A stretch of DNA of 64,000 nucleotides from Pseudomonas frederiksbergensis (GTDB lineage Bacteria > Pseudomonadota > Gammaproteobacteria > Pseudomonadales > Pseudomonadaceae): assembly GCF_003732665.1 (NCBI RefSeq), contig NZ_MOBP01000005.1:372001-436000 (forward strand), read 5' to 3'. Made by a program: the position numbers and the translations under genes. Below, piece after piece: positions 20,101-28,805 of the stretch (its first letter is position 1; each line of letters starts with the position of its first letter). The notes under the pieces were generated by a model. That model was given only the letters and a program-made list of their open reading frames with translations. It did not search any database and had not been told where the DNA came from.

Positions 20101-20723
20101 AGGCTTATCCCGACGTCGAAGACGATGCTGCGACCGAGGTTGCTGCGCAAAAAGTCCGGGGCATCCGGGTGGGCGAACAACACCCGGGCGAAGGTCGGCC
20201 CGACCAGCGACAACGAGCGCCAACCCTGGCGCAGGTATTCGGTAGGCGGCGGGAAGTGGCTGTTGAGGTCCAGTACTTCGCGCTTGAGGCTGGCGAAGGC
20301 GATGATGTCCAGCTCCCCCAGGTCCATGCCGCGCTCTTTGTAGTTGTGGGCTTTTTTGCGCAGGGTCGGCGCCAGTCGCAGCAAGAATTCATTGGCCGGA
20401 ATGCGTCGAGGCTTGGCCTCGCGGCGCACCAGGGAACTGAGGGAAAACGCGCTGCGCCTTCGTTGCAGTTCGTCGCGCCATTCGTCGTTGAGGCGCCTGC
20501 CTTCGTCGAGCACGAAGAACACCTCGAAACTGGCGTCACGAAACAGCACGTCCGGCGGCTCCCCGGCAGGGGCGAATTCGTCGGCGCGGTAGGGAATGTT
20601 CAGGCCTTGCAGCAGGCGCTGGCAGACCCAACGCTCACGCTCCCATTTGCGGGCATTGGACAGGAACGCGTTGGCTTGCTCGGCCGCGATGGTCAGCAGG
20701 CGTAAATAATCTGAGTCATCCAT
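20097..20723 (-). CDS. DUF1780 domain-containing protein
   Basis: 208 residues from ATG 20723 (MDDSDYLRLL). The frame runs upstream to 20753 but without better start evidence. No signal peptide or membrane helix. Central charged region VFFVLDEGRRLNDEWRDEL and a C-terminal RSIVFDVG. It resembles the Pseudomonas DUF1780 family, of no known role. Coupled by a 4-base overlap to the MOSC gene. Confidence 0.75.
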   Translation of the reverse strand: MDDSDYLRLLTIAAEQANAFLSNARKWERERWVCQRLLQGLNIPYRADEFAPAGEPPDVLFRDASFEVFFVLDEGRRLNDEWRDELQRRRSAFSLSSLVRREAKPRRIPANEFLLRLAPTLRKKAHNYKERGMDLGELDIIAFASLKREVLDLNSHFPPPTEYLRQGWRSLSLVGPTFARVLFAHPDAPDFLRSNLGRSIVFDVGISL

Positions 20724-20850
20724 AGGCCCAAGCTTAGCGTTCAAATGCGACAAGCAGAAAGCCTTTACCGGTAAACGACGTTACTGGGCGGCCAGAACCG
20801 GCGGTGTAGACTGATATCCATCGTGCGTATCCGCTATCAAGGAGTTGAAT

Positions 20851-21318
20851 GTGAAATATTGGCCGGTGTTGTTGCTCAGTCTTCTGCCCTTGTGGGCCCA
20901 GGCGTTGGAGGTGGGCGAGCGCCTGGCGCCCTGGACCCTGCTGGATCAATTCGATCAGGCCTACAGCCTCGACAACCAGACGCAAACGTTGCTGGTGGCG
21001 CGCAGCATGGATGCCGCGAAGCTGGTCGATGCCGCGTTGCAAGGCCAACCCAAGGGGTATCTGGAGGCGCGACACGCGGTATTCCTCGCCGACATCCAGC
21101 GCATGCCACGGCTGATTGCGAAAATGTTCGCAGTGCCCAAGATGCGCGACTATGCCTATCGGGTCATGCTTGACCGAGATGGCCGCGTAGCGCCGCGGTA
21201 TCCCGGGGCTGTGGATAAAGTGCTGTGGCTGCAGCTCAAGGACGGTCAACTGGTTGAACAACACGAATACGCGAGCGCTGCACAATTGCGAGAGGCATTG
21301 GAGAACGCCCGGCCATGA
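20851..21318 (+). CDS. Periplasmic thioredoxin-fold-like protein without CXXC
   Basis: 155 residues from GTG 20851, chosen because AAGGAG sits 6 bases before it. N-terminal signal peptide (KYWPVLLLSLLPLWAQA). The rest, LEVGERLAPWTLLDQFDQAYSL ... VMLDRDGRVAPRYPG, looks like a redoxin or thioredoxin-like fold: edge strands and a DRDG turn. It has no cysteine pair and so cannot be a normal thiol-disulfide enzyme. It overlaps the next membrane-protein gene by 4 bases, so they probably act together. Function unknown. Confidence 0.75.
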   Translation: MKYWPVLLLSLLPLWAQALEVGERLAPWTLLDQFDQAYSLDNQTQTLLVARSMDAAKLVDAALQGQPKGYLEARHAVFLADIQRMPRLIAKMFAVPKMRDYAYRVMLDRDGRVAPRYPGAVDKVLWLQLKDGQLVEQHEYASAAQLREALENARP

Positions 21319-22004
21319 TCGGCGCCGAACTGCTGTCGTCGGAGAGTCTGACGATTGGCTGGCTGATTTATACCCCCGTGGTGATCTGGGCGATTTGCCG
21401 TGTGCCGTGGGTCGAGTTGTTCACCGACAGTCGCCGCCAGCATTTGCTGTTCGGCACGGTGTTCGCGCTGTTTATGCTGTGGTTGGTGCGACGGGATTTC
21501 GATACAGGCGTGTCCTATCACTTTATCGGCATGACGGCGGTGACGTTGCTGCTGGACTGGCCGTTGGCGATTGTCGGCGGGTTGATTGCGCAACTGGGGC
21601 TGGTGTGGCTTGGGCGTCAGGACCTGGTGGCTGTCGGGGTCAATGGCTCTTTGTTGATTCTGCTGCCGGTGCTGATCACCGAGTGCTGCGCGATCCTCGT
21701 CGAGCGTGCTCAACCGCGTAATCCCTTTGTGTATATCTTCGTTTCCGGATTCTTTGCGGCGGCGCTGTCGGCCTTGTTGTGCCTGCTGCTGGCGCTCACG
21801 TTGCTGTGGTGGGACGAACGCTTTGCGATGCCGTATTGGCTGGAAGATTTTGTCGGTTACCTGTGGCTGCTGATTTTTCCCGAGGCGTTTATCAACGGCA
21901 TGATCATCAGCGCGCTGGTGGTGTTCAGTCCCGAGTGGCTGGAGACCTTCAACCGCACCCGTTACCTTTCGGCGCCCTGGAAAGACGACGATCCCAAGTC
22001 TTGA
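21315..22004 (+). CDS. Integral membrane protein, ECF-transporter permease-like (CbiM-type)
   Basis: 229 residues with about six hydrophobic segments (e.g. LIYTPVVIWAICRVPW, ITECCAILVE region, GFFAAALSALLCLLLALTLLWW, YLWLLIFPEAFINGMIISALVVF). The C-terminal FPEAFINGMII is reminiscent of CbiM/energy-coupling permeases. No EcfA or EcfT gene lies nearby, so it would be an orphan. The 4-base overlap with the preceding periplasmic protein suggests a two-gene unit. The family assignment is tentative. Confidence 0.65.
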   Translation: MIGAELLSSESLTIGWLIYTPVVIWAICRVPWVELFTDSRRQHLLFGTVFALFMLWLVRRDFDTGVSYHFIGMTAVTLLLDWPLAIVGGLIAQLGLVWLGRQDLVAVGVNGSLLILLPVLITECCAILVERAQPRNPFVYIFVSGFFAAALSALLCLLLALTLLWWDERFAMPYWLEDFVGYLWLLIFPEAFINGMIISALVVFSPEWLETFNRTRYLSAPWKDDDPKS

Positions 22005-22067
22005 TCCACATCAAATCAGTTTGATGCTCGCGAACCCATGCTCGGCAAAACCTTCAGGAGCACCGAA

Positions 22068-22283
22068 ATGAGCGTCTACGAATGGGCAAGGCAGGAGTTG
22101 CGTCACAGTCTGGATGCGGCGCAGGAAGTGGGGTTTGATCCGGGATTGAGCCTGCGCGCCCTGCTCAGTGCGGTGGTGCAGCAGAGCAAGGCGGTGCGCA
22201 GTGTCGAGGATCTGGCGGATGAGTTGCAGTTTCTCGCCGAGAACCTCGATGACGGTCAGGAGTACGGCTTTATGCGGCCCTGA
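22068..22283 (+). CDS. Small hypothetical protein
   Basis: 71 residues from ATG 22068 (MSVYEWARQELRHSLD), with CAGGAG 7 bases before. An upstream in-frame ATG at 22038 lacks a ribosome site. Soluble, acidic and predicted largely helical (QEVGFDPGLSLRALLSAVVQQS, ADELQFLAENLDD). Family not recognised. It follows the ECF-like gene and runs head-on into yacG. Confidence 0.65.
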   Translation: MSVYEWARQELRHSLDAAQEVGFDPGLSLRALLSAVVQQSKAVRSVEDLADELQFLAENLDDGQEYGFMRP

Positions 22284-22306
22284 CTTTTTCGGATGAAGAC
22301 GTGGGA

Positions 22307-22507
22307 TCAGTGACGCGGTTCGAAGTCTTCGCTGAACAGATCGTCCTCGGCGTCCGGGCTGACCGGGATCTTGTGTTCTTCCGAGGCCCAGGCACCGAGG
22401 TCGATCAGTTTGCAACGGTCCGAACAGAAGGGCCGGAAGGTGCTGGTGGCGCTCCATTCAACAGGGGCGCCGCAGGTTGGGCAATTGACGGTTGGGGTCT
22501 GGCTCAT
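22307..22507 (-). CDS. yacG: DNA gyrase inhibitor YacG
   Basis: 66 residues with the YacG zinc site: NCPTCGAP and [14 protein letters not shown], four cysteines in C-x2-C plus C-x3-C. An acidic C-terminal tail follows. In E. coli YacG binds zinc and inhibits GyrB. Its start overlaps the end of coaE by 4 bases, so pilD-coaE-yacG are translated as a unit. Confidence 0.93.
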   Translation of the reverse strand: MSQTPTVNCPTCGAPVEWSATSTFRPFCSDRCKLIDLGAWASEEHKIPVSPDAEDDLFSEDFEPRH

Positions 22508-23127
22508 GAATGGCCTCCACGCAAAGTAAGGTAAAAGTGATGCAGGCGTTCGACCTCGCTGTGCAGCCAGGCGAGGTCGCGGTCATTGACCACCACATCG
22601 TCGGCATGGCTCACGCGGTCCTGGCGGCTGGACTGGGCCTTGAGGATCGCCTGGACCTGTTGCTCGCTGGTCTGGTCACGCTGCAACGTGCGTTCGATCT
22701 GCAGTTGTTCCGGGGCATCGATCACCAGCACCCGTTGGGTCATGGCGTACTGCCCGGACTCGATCAACAGCGGCGACACCAGAATCGCATAGGGTGATTG
22801 TGCCTTGGCCAGGTGCGTAACGATTTCCTCGGCGATCAGCGGATGCAGCAAGGCTTCGAGCCAGCGGCGTTCCTCCGGGACTTCGAAGATCAGTTTGCGC
22901 AACACGGCGCGATCCAGTTGGCCATCGGCTTGCAGCACACCGGGGCCGAAGTGTTCGGCAATCCTGGCCAGCGCCGGTCGACCCGGTTCCACCACCCAGC
23001 GCGCCGCATGATCAGCATCGACCACATGCACACCGAGGTCGATGAAGTGCTGGGCCGCCGCACTTTTGCCGCTGCCAATGCCGCCGGTGAGGCCGAGAAT
23101 CCAGGGTTTTTCCACAGGGGTATTCAT
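22504..23127 (-). CDS. coaE: Dephospho-CoA kinase CoaE
   Basis: 207 residues from ATG 23127, giving the N-terminal P-loop [18 protein letters not shown]. The frame is open far upstream but would overlap pil[14 protein letters not shown] is the family's substrate-binding Asp block; [18 protein letters not shown] and [16 protein letters not shown] form the lid and C-terminal conserved block. Catalyses the last step of CoA synthesis. The start overlaps the pilD stop by 4 bases, the usual pilBCD-coaE linkage of pseudomonads. Confidence 0.95.
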   Translation of the reverse strand: MNTPVEKPWILGLTGGIGSGKSAAAQHFIDLGVHVVDADHAARWVVEPGRPALARIAEHFGPGVLQADGQLDRAVLRKLIFEVPEERRWLEALLHPLIAEEIVTHLAKAQSPYAILVSPLLIESGQYAMTQRVLVIDAPEQLQIERTLQRDQTSEQQVQAILKAQSSRQDRVSHADDVVVNDRDLAWLHSEVERLHHFYLTLRGGHS

Positions 23128-23996
23128 TTCAAACCGACAAACTGCCAATAGAAGTCGGTTATTTGACCACCCCAGAGCAATGCAATCCAGCCGGCAATCG
23201 CCAGGTAAGGACCGAAGGGGATCGGCGTCGAGGTTTTCGCGTCCCGCAGGCGCAGCAAAATCACCCCGAGAATCGCCCCTACCAGCGATGACAAGAGGAT
23301 CGTCAGCGGCAGAATCTGCCAGCCACCCCAGGCCCCGAGCATTGCCAGCAACTTGAAGTCGCCATGGCCGATGCCGTCCTTGCCGGTGAGCAGCTTGAAC
23401 AGCCAGAACACCGACCACAGCGCCAGGTAACCGGCCACCGCGCCCCACAAGGCATCGTGCAGCGGCACGAACAGCTCGAAGCTGTTGACGATCAGCCCCA
23501 GCCACAACAGCGGCAGCACCAACACATCGGGCAGCAGTTGATGCTCGGCATCGATCAGGCTCATCGCCAGCAAGCCCCAGGTCAGCACCAGCAACAGACA
23601 TGCCGGCCAGCCGAAACCGAAATGCCAGGCGATAAACGCCGAGAGCAGGCCGCAGGCCAGTTCGGTCAATGGGTAGCGCGTGCTGATCGGTGCTGCGCAA
23701 CTGGAGCAGCGGCCGCGCAGCAGCAGATAACTGAGCAGCGGAATGTTTTCCCAGGCGCGAATCTTGTGGGCGCAGTGCGGGCATTGGGAATGGGGCAACA
23801 TCAGGTTGTAAGTCGGGGCCGGTGTCTCGCCGGGCAAACCGAGGACATCGTGGGCTTGCAGGCGCCATTCCCGTTCAAGCATTTTCGGCAGGCGCCAGAT
23901 CACCACGTTGAGGAAGCTGCCGATCACCAGGCCGAGCACCAGGGCGAAGATCACGAAGGCCAGCGGATAGAGGGTCAAGTAGTCGATCAAGGGCAT
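23124..23996 (-). CDS. pilD: Prepilin peptidase / N-methyltransferase PilD
   Basis: 290 residues from ATG 23996, the usual PilD length. A cytoplasmic zinc motif, CPHC (about 72) and CSSC (about 97), lies in the first loop. Eight hydrophobic segments are spread over the length. The two catalytic aspartates lie in [12 protein letters not shown] and [16 protein letters not shown]. PilD cleaves the leader of PilA and the minor pilins and N-methylates the new Phe1; it also serves type II secretion pseudopilins. Starts 1 base after the pilC stop. Confidence 0.97.
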   Translation of the reverse strand: MPLIDYLTLYPLAFVIFALVLGLVIGSFLNVVIWRLPKMLEREWRLQAHDVLGLPGETPAPTYNLMLPHSQCPHCAHKIRAWENIPLLSYLLLRGRCSSCAAPISTRYPLTELACGLLSAFIAWHFGFGWPACLLLVLTWGLLAMSLIDAEHQLLPDVLVLPLLWLGLIVNSFELFVPLHDALWGAVAGYLALWSVFWLFKLLTGKDGIGHGDFKLLAMLGAWGGWQILPLTILLSSLVGAILGVILLRLRDAKTSTPIPFGPYLAIAGWIALLWGGQITDFYWQFVGLK

Positions 23997-23997
23997 G

Positions 23998-25215
23998 TCA
24001 GATCGCTGAGCCGAGTTGAAAAATGGGCAGGTACATGGCAACCACCAGACCGCCGACAACGACGCCCAGCACCACCATGATGAACGGTTCCATCAGGCTG
24101 GTGAGGTTGTCGACCATGTTGTCGACTTCGTCTTCGTAGAAGCTGGCGACCTTGTCGAGCATGTCGTCGAGGGCGCCGGATTCCTCGCCGATCGCGGCCA
24201 TCTGGATCGCCATATTCGGGAACACGCCGGAGGTGCGCATGGCGAAATTCAGCTGCATGCCGGTCGACACGTCCTGCCGGATGCGCAGCACCGCACGCTT
24301 GAACACGATATTGCCGGTGGCGCCGGCCACCGATTCCAGTGCGTCCACCAGCGGCACGCCGGCGGCGAAGGTGGTCGATAGCGTTCGGGCGTAACGGGCC
24401 ACGGCGGACTTGTACATCAGCGTGCCCACCAGCGGCAGTTTCAACAGCCAGGTATCCATCCGGTCTCGAAAACCCTGGGACTTTTTCATGGCGCGACGAA
24501 AACCGAAGATCGCTGCGATCAGTGCGCCGAGCATCACCCACCACCACTCCTGCATAAACTCCGACAGGGCGATGACCATCAGGGTGAAGGACGGCAGTTC
24601 GGCGCCAAACCCGGAGAACACGGTCTTGAACTGCGGCACAACCTTGACCAGCAGAATGCCGGTGACGATGATCGCGACGAACACAACGGCCAGCGGGTAC
24701 GTCATGGCTTTCTTGATTTTGGCCTTGAGCTGTTCGCTCTTTTCCTTATAAGTGGCCACCCGATCCAGCAGCGTATCCAGGGCGCCGGCCTGTTCACCGG
24801 CGTCCACCAGGTTGCAGTACAGCTCATCGAAATATTGCGGCTTCTTGCGCAGGGACGCGGCGAAGCTGTTGCCCGCCGCGACCTCCTGTTTCACCTCGTC
24901 CACCAGTTTGCGCATGGCCGGGTTGTCGAAGCCTTCGCCGATGATGTCGAACGACTGCAGCAGCGGCACGCCGGCCTTCATCATGGTCGCCATTTGCCGG
25001 GTGAACAGGGAGATGTCCTGGGCCTTGATGCGTTTGCCGAAGTTGAAAATCGAGGCGGATTTCTTGCGCACCTTGCCCGGGTTGATCCCTTGTTTGCGCA
25101 GCTGTGCCTTGATCAGCGCCGGGTTCGGACCGCTCAACTCGCCGGTCATTTTCGTGCCTTTCTTGTCCGTGCCTTCCCAGGCGTACACGCTGATTTTTGC
25201 TGCCTTGACCGCCAT
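23998..25215 (-). CDS. pilC: Type IV pilus inner membrane platform protein PilC
   Basis: 405 residues with two T2SF domains. The first includes LFTRQMATMMKAGVPLLQSF and the second ARYARTLSTTFAAGVPLVDAL. Three membrane helices: about 170-192, about 215-240, and at the C-terminus (PFIMVVLGVVVGGLVVAMYLPIF). PilC couples the PilB motor to pilin insertion. It lies 2 bases after pilB. Confidence 0.97.
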   Translation of the reverse strand: MAVKAAKISVYAWEGTDKKGTKMTGELSGPNPALIKAQLRKQGINPGKVRKKSASIFNFGKRIKAQDISLFTRQMATMMKAGVPLLQSFDIIGEGFDNPAMRKLVDEVKQEVAAGNSFAASLRKKPQYFDELYCNLVDAGEQAGALDTLLDRVATYKEKSEQLKAKIKKAMTYPLAVVFVAIIVTGILLVKVVPQFKTVFSGFGAELPSFTLMVIALSEFMQEWWWVMLGALIAAIFGFRRAMKKSQGFRDRMDTWLLKLPLVGTLMYKSAVARYARTLSTTFAAGVPLVDALESVAGATGNIVFKRAVLRIRQDVSTGMQLNFAMRTSGVFPNMAIQMAAIGEESGALDDMLDKVASFYEDEVDNMVDNLTSLMEPFIMVVLGVVVGGLVVAMYLPIFQLGSAI

Positions 25216-25217
25216 GT

Positions 25218-26918
25218 TCAGTCCTTGGTGACCCGGTTGATTTCTTCCAGGCTGGTGATGCCTTGCATGGCCTTGATCAGGCCTGACGTACGCAGGTCGT
25301 TGAAGCCGTCCTTGCGCATCTGGATCTCGATTTCCAGGGAGTTGCCTTCGGCCATGATCAGCCGTTGCAGGTCCGGGGTGTTTTTCACCACTTCATAGAT
25401 CCCTACGCGTCCTTTGTAACCGTTGTTGCAGTGTTCGCAACCGACCGGCTCATAGATCGTGAATGAGCCGATGCGTTCCTCGGGGAAGCCTTCCTTGATC
25501 AGTGCTTCTCGCGGGATTTCGATGGGTTTCTTGCAATGACTGCACAGCTTGCGCGCCAGGCGCTGGGCGATGATCAGGCTGACCGAGGTGGCGATGTTGA
25601 ACCCGGGGATGCCCATGTTGTGCAGGCGGGTCAGGGTTTCGGCGGCGCTGTTGGTGTGCAGGGTCGAGAGCACCAGGTGACCGGTCTGCGCGGCCTTGAT
25701 CGCAATTTCTGCCGTCTCGAGGTCGCGGATCTCGCCGACCATGATCACGTCCGGGTCCTGACGCAGGAACGAGCGCAAGGCCTGGGCGAAATCCAGGCCC
25801 TGCTTGGGATTGACGTTGACCTGATTGACGCCTTCCATGTTGATTTCCACCGGGTCTTCGGCGGTGGAAATATTGATGTCCACGGTGTTGAGAATGTTCA
25901 GCCCGGTGTACAGCGACACGGTTTTACCCGAACCGGTGGGGCCGGTGACCAGAATCATCCCTTGTGGCTGCTTGAGCGCGGCCATGAACAGGGCTTTCTG
26001 GTCGGGCTCGTAGCCAAGGGCGTCGATGCCCATTTGCGCGCTGGACGGATCGAGGATCCGGATCACCACTTTCTCGCCCCACAGGGTCGGCAGGGTGTTG
26101 ACCCGGAAGTCGATGGACTTGGTCTTGGACAGGCGCATTTTGATCCGCCCGTCCTGTGGCCGGCGCCGTTCGGAGATGTCGAGGCTGGCCATGACTTTGA
26201 GGCGGGCGGCGATCCGGTTGGCCAGTTGAATCGGCGGCTTGGCCACTTCGCGCAAAATACCGTCGGTGCGCATCCGCACCCGGTAGGTTTTTTCGTAGGG
26301 CTCAAAGTGCAGGTCGGAAGAGCCGCTTTTGATCGCGTCGAGCAGCATCTTGTGGACGAAGCGCACCACCGGCGCGTCATCGGCGTCCTGCCCGGCGATG
26401 GAGTCCTCGTGCTTGTCGTCGATGGCTTCGATGTCGAGGCCATTGAGGTCGACATCGGCCATGTCTTCCAGGCCGGTGGTATGGCTGTCGAAGAATTTCT
26501 CGATGGCGTCGCTGAGCTTGTCGTCTTCTACCAGGATGGCTTCGGTGCTCAGGCCGGTGCTGAACTGAATGTCGTTGATTGCTTGATGATTGGTCGGGTC
26601 GGAAATCCCCACGAACAGTTTATTGCCGCGCCGCCAGAGGGGCAGGGCGTGGTGCTGGCGGATCAGCTTCTCGCTGACCAGGCCCTTGGGCTGGGTTTCC
26701 TTGTCCAGGCAGTTGAGGTCCAGCAGGGCCATGCCGAAATGTTCCGAGGCTATCTCCGCCACCAGCCGGCTCTTCACCAGTTTGTTTTGCACCAGGTAGC
26801 TGACCAGGGAGATGCGATTGCGTTGGGCTTGCTGATACGCCTGTTGCGCGCTTTTGTCAGTGAGCAGTTCGGCCAGCACCAATTGCTTGGCCAGGCCGCT
26901 TAGGGCGATGTCATTCAT
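25218..26918 (-). CDS. pilB: Type IV pilus extension ATPase PilB
   Basis: 566 residues. The N-terminal MshEN/T2SSE_N domain (about 1-160) could bind c-di-GMP by family analogy. The C-terminal hexameric ATPase has Walker A GPTGSGKTVSLYTGL, Asp box (RILDPSSAQMG region), Walker B MVGEIRDLETAEIA and His box LSTLHTNSAAETL. A zinc-type C-x2-C pair, CSHCKKP and CEHCNNG, lies near the C-terminus. First gene of the pilBCD-coaE-yacG run, divergent from pilA. Confidence 0.97.
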   Translation of the reverse strand: MNDIALSGLAKQLVLAELLTDKSAQQAYQQAQRNRISLVSYLVQNKLVKSRLVAEIASEHFGMALLDLNCLDKETQPKGLVSEKLIRQHHALPLWRRGNKLFVGISDPTNHQAINDIQFSTGLSTEAILVEDDKLSDAIEKFFDSHTTGLEDMADVDLNGLDIEAIDDKHEDSIAGQDADDAPVVRFVHKMLLDAIKSGSSDLHFEPYEKTYRVRMRTDGILREVAKPPIQLANRIAARLKVMASLDISERRRPQDGRIKMRLSKTKSIDFRVNTLPTLWGEKVVIRILDPSSAQMGIDALGYEPDQKALFMAALKQPQGMILVTGPTGSGKTVSLYTGLNILNTVDINISTAEDPVEINMEGVNQVNVNPKQGLDFAQALRSFLRQDPDVIMVGEIRDLETAEIAIKAAQTGHLVLSTLHTNSAAETLTRLHNMGIPGFNIATSVSLIIAQRLARKLCSHCKKPIEIPREALIKEGFPEERIGSFTIYEPVGCEHCNNGYKGRVGIYEVVKNTPDLQRLIMAEGNSLEIEIQMRKDGFNDLRTSGLIKAMQGITSLEEINRVTKD

Positions 26919-27079
26919 GGGAATACCGGACGCAGACAGTTCATGACTTATAGCCTAGTCAAGGCAAGGAACCAAACCAGGGGTGTTGAGGTGACAAAAA
27001 GTGTCAGATAGTGCGGTTTCAAGGGGTAGGAAAGGTCGCTGCGGCCACCTTGCGCCCTGTGTGCTGGGCACGCAAGGCT

Positions 27080-27095
27080 TGGCACGGACTCTGCT
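27080..27095 (+). promoter_or_regulatory. Sigma-54 promoter of pilA
   Basis: TGGCACG-GACT-CTGCT: GG and GC fall exactly 12 apart as in the consensus TGGCACG-N4-TTGCT, with one non-critical difference. Transcription would start near 27106, about 38 bases before the pilA start. The expected activator PilR is encoded in this window. Confidence 0.88.
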
Positions 27096-27143
27096 GGGGC
27101 TTATTCAGATCATGAGATTCCGACTCATGCATGGAGCTTGTCT

Positions 27144-27551
27144 ATGAACACTCAGAAAGGTTTTACGTTGATCGAGCTGTTGATCGTGGTGGCGATCATC
27201 GGGATTCTGGCGACGTTTGCGATTCCGGCGTATTCGAAATATCAGGCGCGGGCGAAGATGACGGCGGGGGCTGCCGAGATTTCAGCGCTCAAGGTCAATT
27301 ATGAGGATTTGGTCAACTCGGGTACTGCGGCCCCGACGGTCGCCGGTTTTGCTCCGAATGCCGCGAACTCGCAAAACTGCACGATTACAGCCCTGACGGG
27401 TACTACTTCAGGCATCGTCTGCACATTGAAAAGCCCTCCAGCGGTTATTGCTGGCGCGACTGTGACAATGACGCGTGACGCTACCAATGGCTGGTCATGC
27501 GCCACCAGCGTTACTGCCGATTACGCGCCAGCAGGCTGCACGCATCCTTGA
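27144..27551 (+). CDS. pilA: Major type IV pilin PilA
   Basis: 135 residues from ATG 27144, GGAG 7 bases upstream. Six-residue leader MNTQKG, then FTLIELLIVVAIIGILATFA with Phe1 and Glu5. Four cysteines: NSQNCTI, GIVCTL, and the C-terminal pair WSCATS ... PAGCTHP that would close the D-region. The body is Ala/Thr-rich with no obvious glycosylation extension. Followed by a terminator. It is the only major-pilin gene seen here and lies divergent from pilB. Confidence 0.95.
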   Translation: MNTQKGFTLIELLIVVAIIGILATFAIPAYSKYQARAKMTAGAAEISALKVNYEDLVNSGTAAPTVAGFAPNAANSQNCTITALTGTTSGIVCTLKSPPAVIAGATVTMTRDATNGWSCATSVTADYAPAGCTHP

Positions 27552-27578
27552 TGCGTCGTTAAAACGTACTGTTTGAAG

Positions 27579-27609
27579 TGCCTCCGTCGGAAGATGGGGG
27601 CATTTTTTT
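27579..27609 (+). terminator. Terminator of pilA
   Basis: TGCCTCC and GGGGGCA pair (one G-T) around a 10-base loop, followed by seven T. Confidence 0.85.
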
Positions 27610-27791
27610 GCCTGGAACAATGGGAATGCCGACTTGCTATATAAAGTCCCGACAATTCATGGCCTTAGGCCTGCTTCAAAACCCGCAACTTGCATGTCGA
27701 TTACGTCCGCCTCATGCATTTTGCATGATTCCGGGATTTTGCATAATTTATAACTCGTTGATTTATAACGATTTATTGTCTGTCTCAAAGT

Positions 27792-27807
27792 TGGCACAGC
27801 GTTCGCA
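27792..27807 (+). promoter_or_regulatory. Sigma-54 promoter of the BON-domain gene
   Basis: TGGCACAGCGTTCGCA: the -24 TGGCAC and -12 GC are exact and at the right spacing against TGGCACG-N4-TTGCA. The start codon is 66 bases downstream. Confidence 0.75.
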
Positions 27808-27872
27808 ATATACCCAGTAACCCTGCTGACAAGACATGCAGCAGACTTTATAGAAAAACAGGAGTTACTCGT

Positions 27873-28223
27873 ATGAAGAAGTTCGCTATTGCTACTGCTA
27901 CCGCGCTGACCCTGACTATGGCCGGTGCAGCTTTTGCACAGACCACCGCTACCACCCAAGCCCCGATGACTCTGGCGGCCGGTGAAATGACCAAGGCCAA
28001 GGAAACCACTTCCGATACCTGGATCACTACCAAAGTCAAAAGCGACCTGGTAACCGAGAAAGGCATTCCAGGCACTGACATCAAAGTAGAAACCAACAAA
28101 GGTGTTGTATCCCTGTCGTCGACTGTAGCCATTACCGACGCTCAGAAAGCCACCGCTGTTGCGATCACCAAGAAAATCAAAGGCGTCAAAGCGGTCTCCG
28201 CTGATGGCCTGAAAGCCGAGTAA
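27873..28223 (+). CDS. Periplasmic BON-domain protein
   Basis: 116 residues, CAGGAG 9 bases before the ATG. Signal peptide MKKFAIATATALTLTMAGAAFA, then a Thr/Ala-rich linker, then one BON domain at about 45-115: TWITTKVKSDLVTEKGIPGTDIKVETNKGVVSLSS-type core ending KIKGVKAV. Single-BON periplasmic proteins (OsmY family) are often stress-induced and may bind phospholipid. The sigma-54 promoter in front is unusual for this family. Not known to be a pilus gene despite its place after pilA. Confidence 0.85.
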   Translation: MKKFAIATATALTLTMAGAAFAQTTATTQAPMTLAAGEMTKAKETTSDTWITTKVKSDLVTEKGIPGTDIKVETNKGVVSLSSTVAITDAQKATAVAITKKIKGVKAVSADGLKAE

Positions 28224-28330
28224 GGCAAGACTTCTCCGCCTGAACCGGGAGAAGGCGTGGCAGACGAGCCGAGCCATACGTCTGCCGCCTCTGGAGAGTT
28301 CATGCGACGGCCATAAGGATGTGGCCATTA

Positions 28331-28360
28331 CAGGCCTCCGACATTCGTGTCGGGGGCCTG
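28331..28360 (+). terminator. Hairpin downstream of the BON gene
   Basis: CAGGCCTCCGACA-TTCG-TGTCGGGGGCCTG: 13-bp stem with one G-T pair and a TTCG tetraloop. The tail TTCTATT is only moderately T-rich. Confidence 0.65.
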
Positions 28361-28387
28361 TTCTATTGTGGGATACACAAAACCACT

Positions 28388-28473
28388 GTGGGAGCGGGCT
28401 TGCTCGCGAAAGCGGTGTGTCAGGCAACATTGATATCGACTGACGACGCTTTCGCGAGCAAGCCCGCTCCCAC
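28388..28473. repeat. REPIN doublet
   Basis: Two inverted REP copies (28388-28410 and 28451-28473) with partly complementary spacer sequence, able to fold into one long hairpin. Confidence 0.9.
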
Positions 28474-28505
28474 ATGGGTGGTGTTTGAGTTGTAGATTTG
28501 GTGGT

Positions 28506-28805
28506 TCAGTTACCGCGCTTGCTGGTGATTTCTTTCAACCGGTTACCTTCAAACCGCAGGTACTGGTACATCCCGCCATTCGGTCCGTAGGTCCATTCCT
28601 CGACCTGAAATTCTTCCCGTCGATTGGCGCTGCGTTTGTAGCCCAACAGATCGCGGCTGACCGGTTCTCCGCACTTCTGCAACACCTCGCTGGACCGGTC
28701 CCCTACGCTGATCAACTGGCTGCCGCAACGCAAGGTATCGGCTGCGCTGGCCTGACTGGCAGCCATCGCCAGGGTCAGGCCGATCAGCAATTGTTTGATC
28801 ATCAT
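28506..28805 (-). CDS. DUF2845 family periplasmic protein
   Basis: 99 residues; signal peptide IKQLLIGLTLAMAASQASA. Mature part DTLRCGSQLISVGDRSSEVLQKCGEP fits the DUF2845 pattern of two cysteines around a G-D/S turn, and the C-terminal strands (EEWTYGPNGGMYQYLRFEGNRLKEI) resemble the SmpA/BamE-type fold. Start either of two adjacent ATGs. Overlaps the stop of the large DUF748 gene by 4 bases, so the two are co-translated. Confidence 0.82.
   Translation of the reverse strand: MMIKQLLIGLTLAMAASQASAADTLRCGSQLISVGDRSSEVLQKCGEPVSRDLLGYKRSANRREEFQVEEWTYGPNGGMYQYLRFEGNRLKEITSKRGN

Larger units (their letters stand above)
27552..27872. other. Intergenic stretch between pilA and the BON gene
   Basis: Holds the pilA terminator at 27579-27609, an AT-rich segment at about 27690-27780 with repeated ATTTTGCATGAT/ATTTTGCATAAT-like words, and a sigma-54 promoter at 27792-27807. 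No gene seen. Confidence 0.7.
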
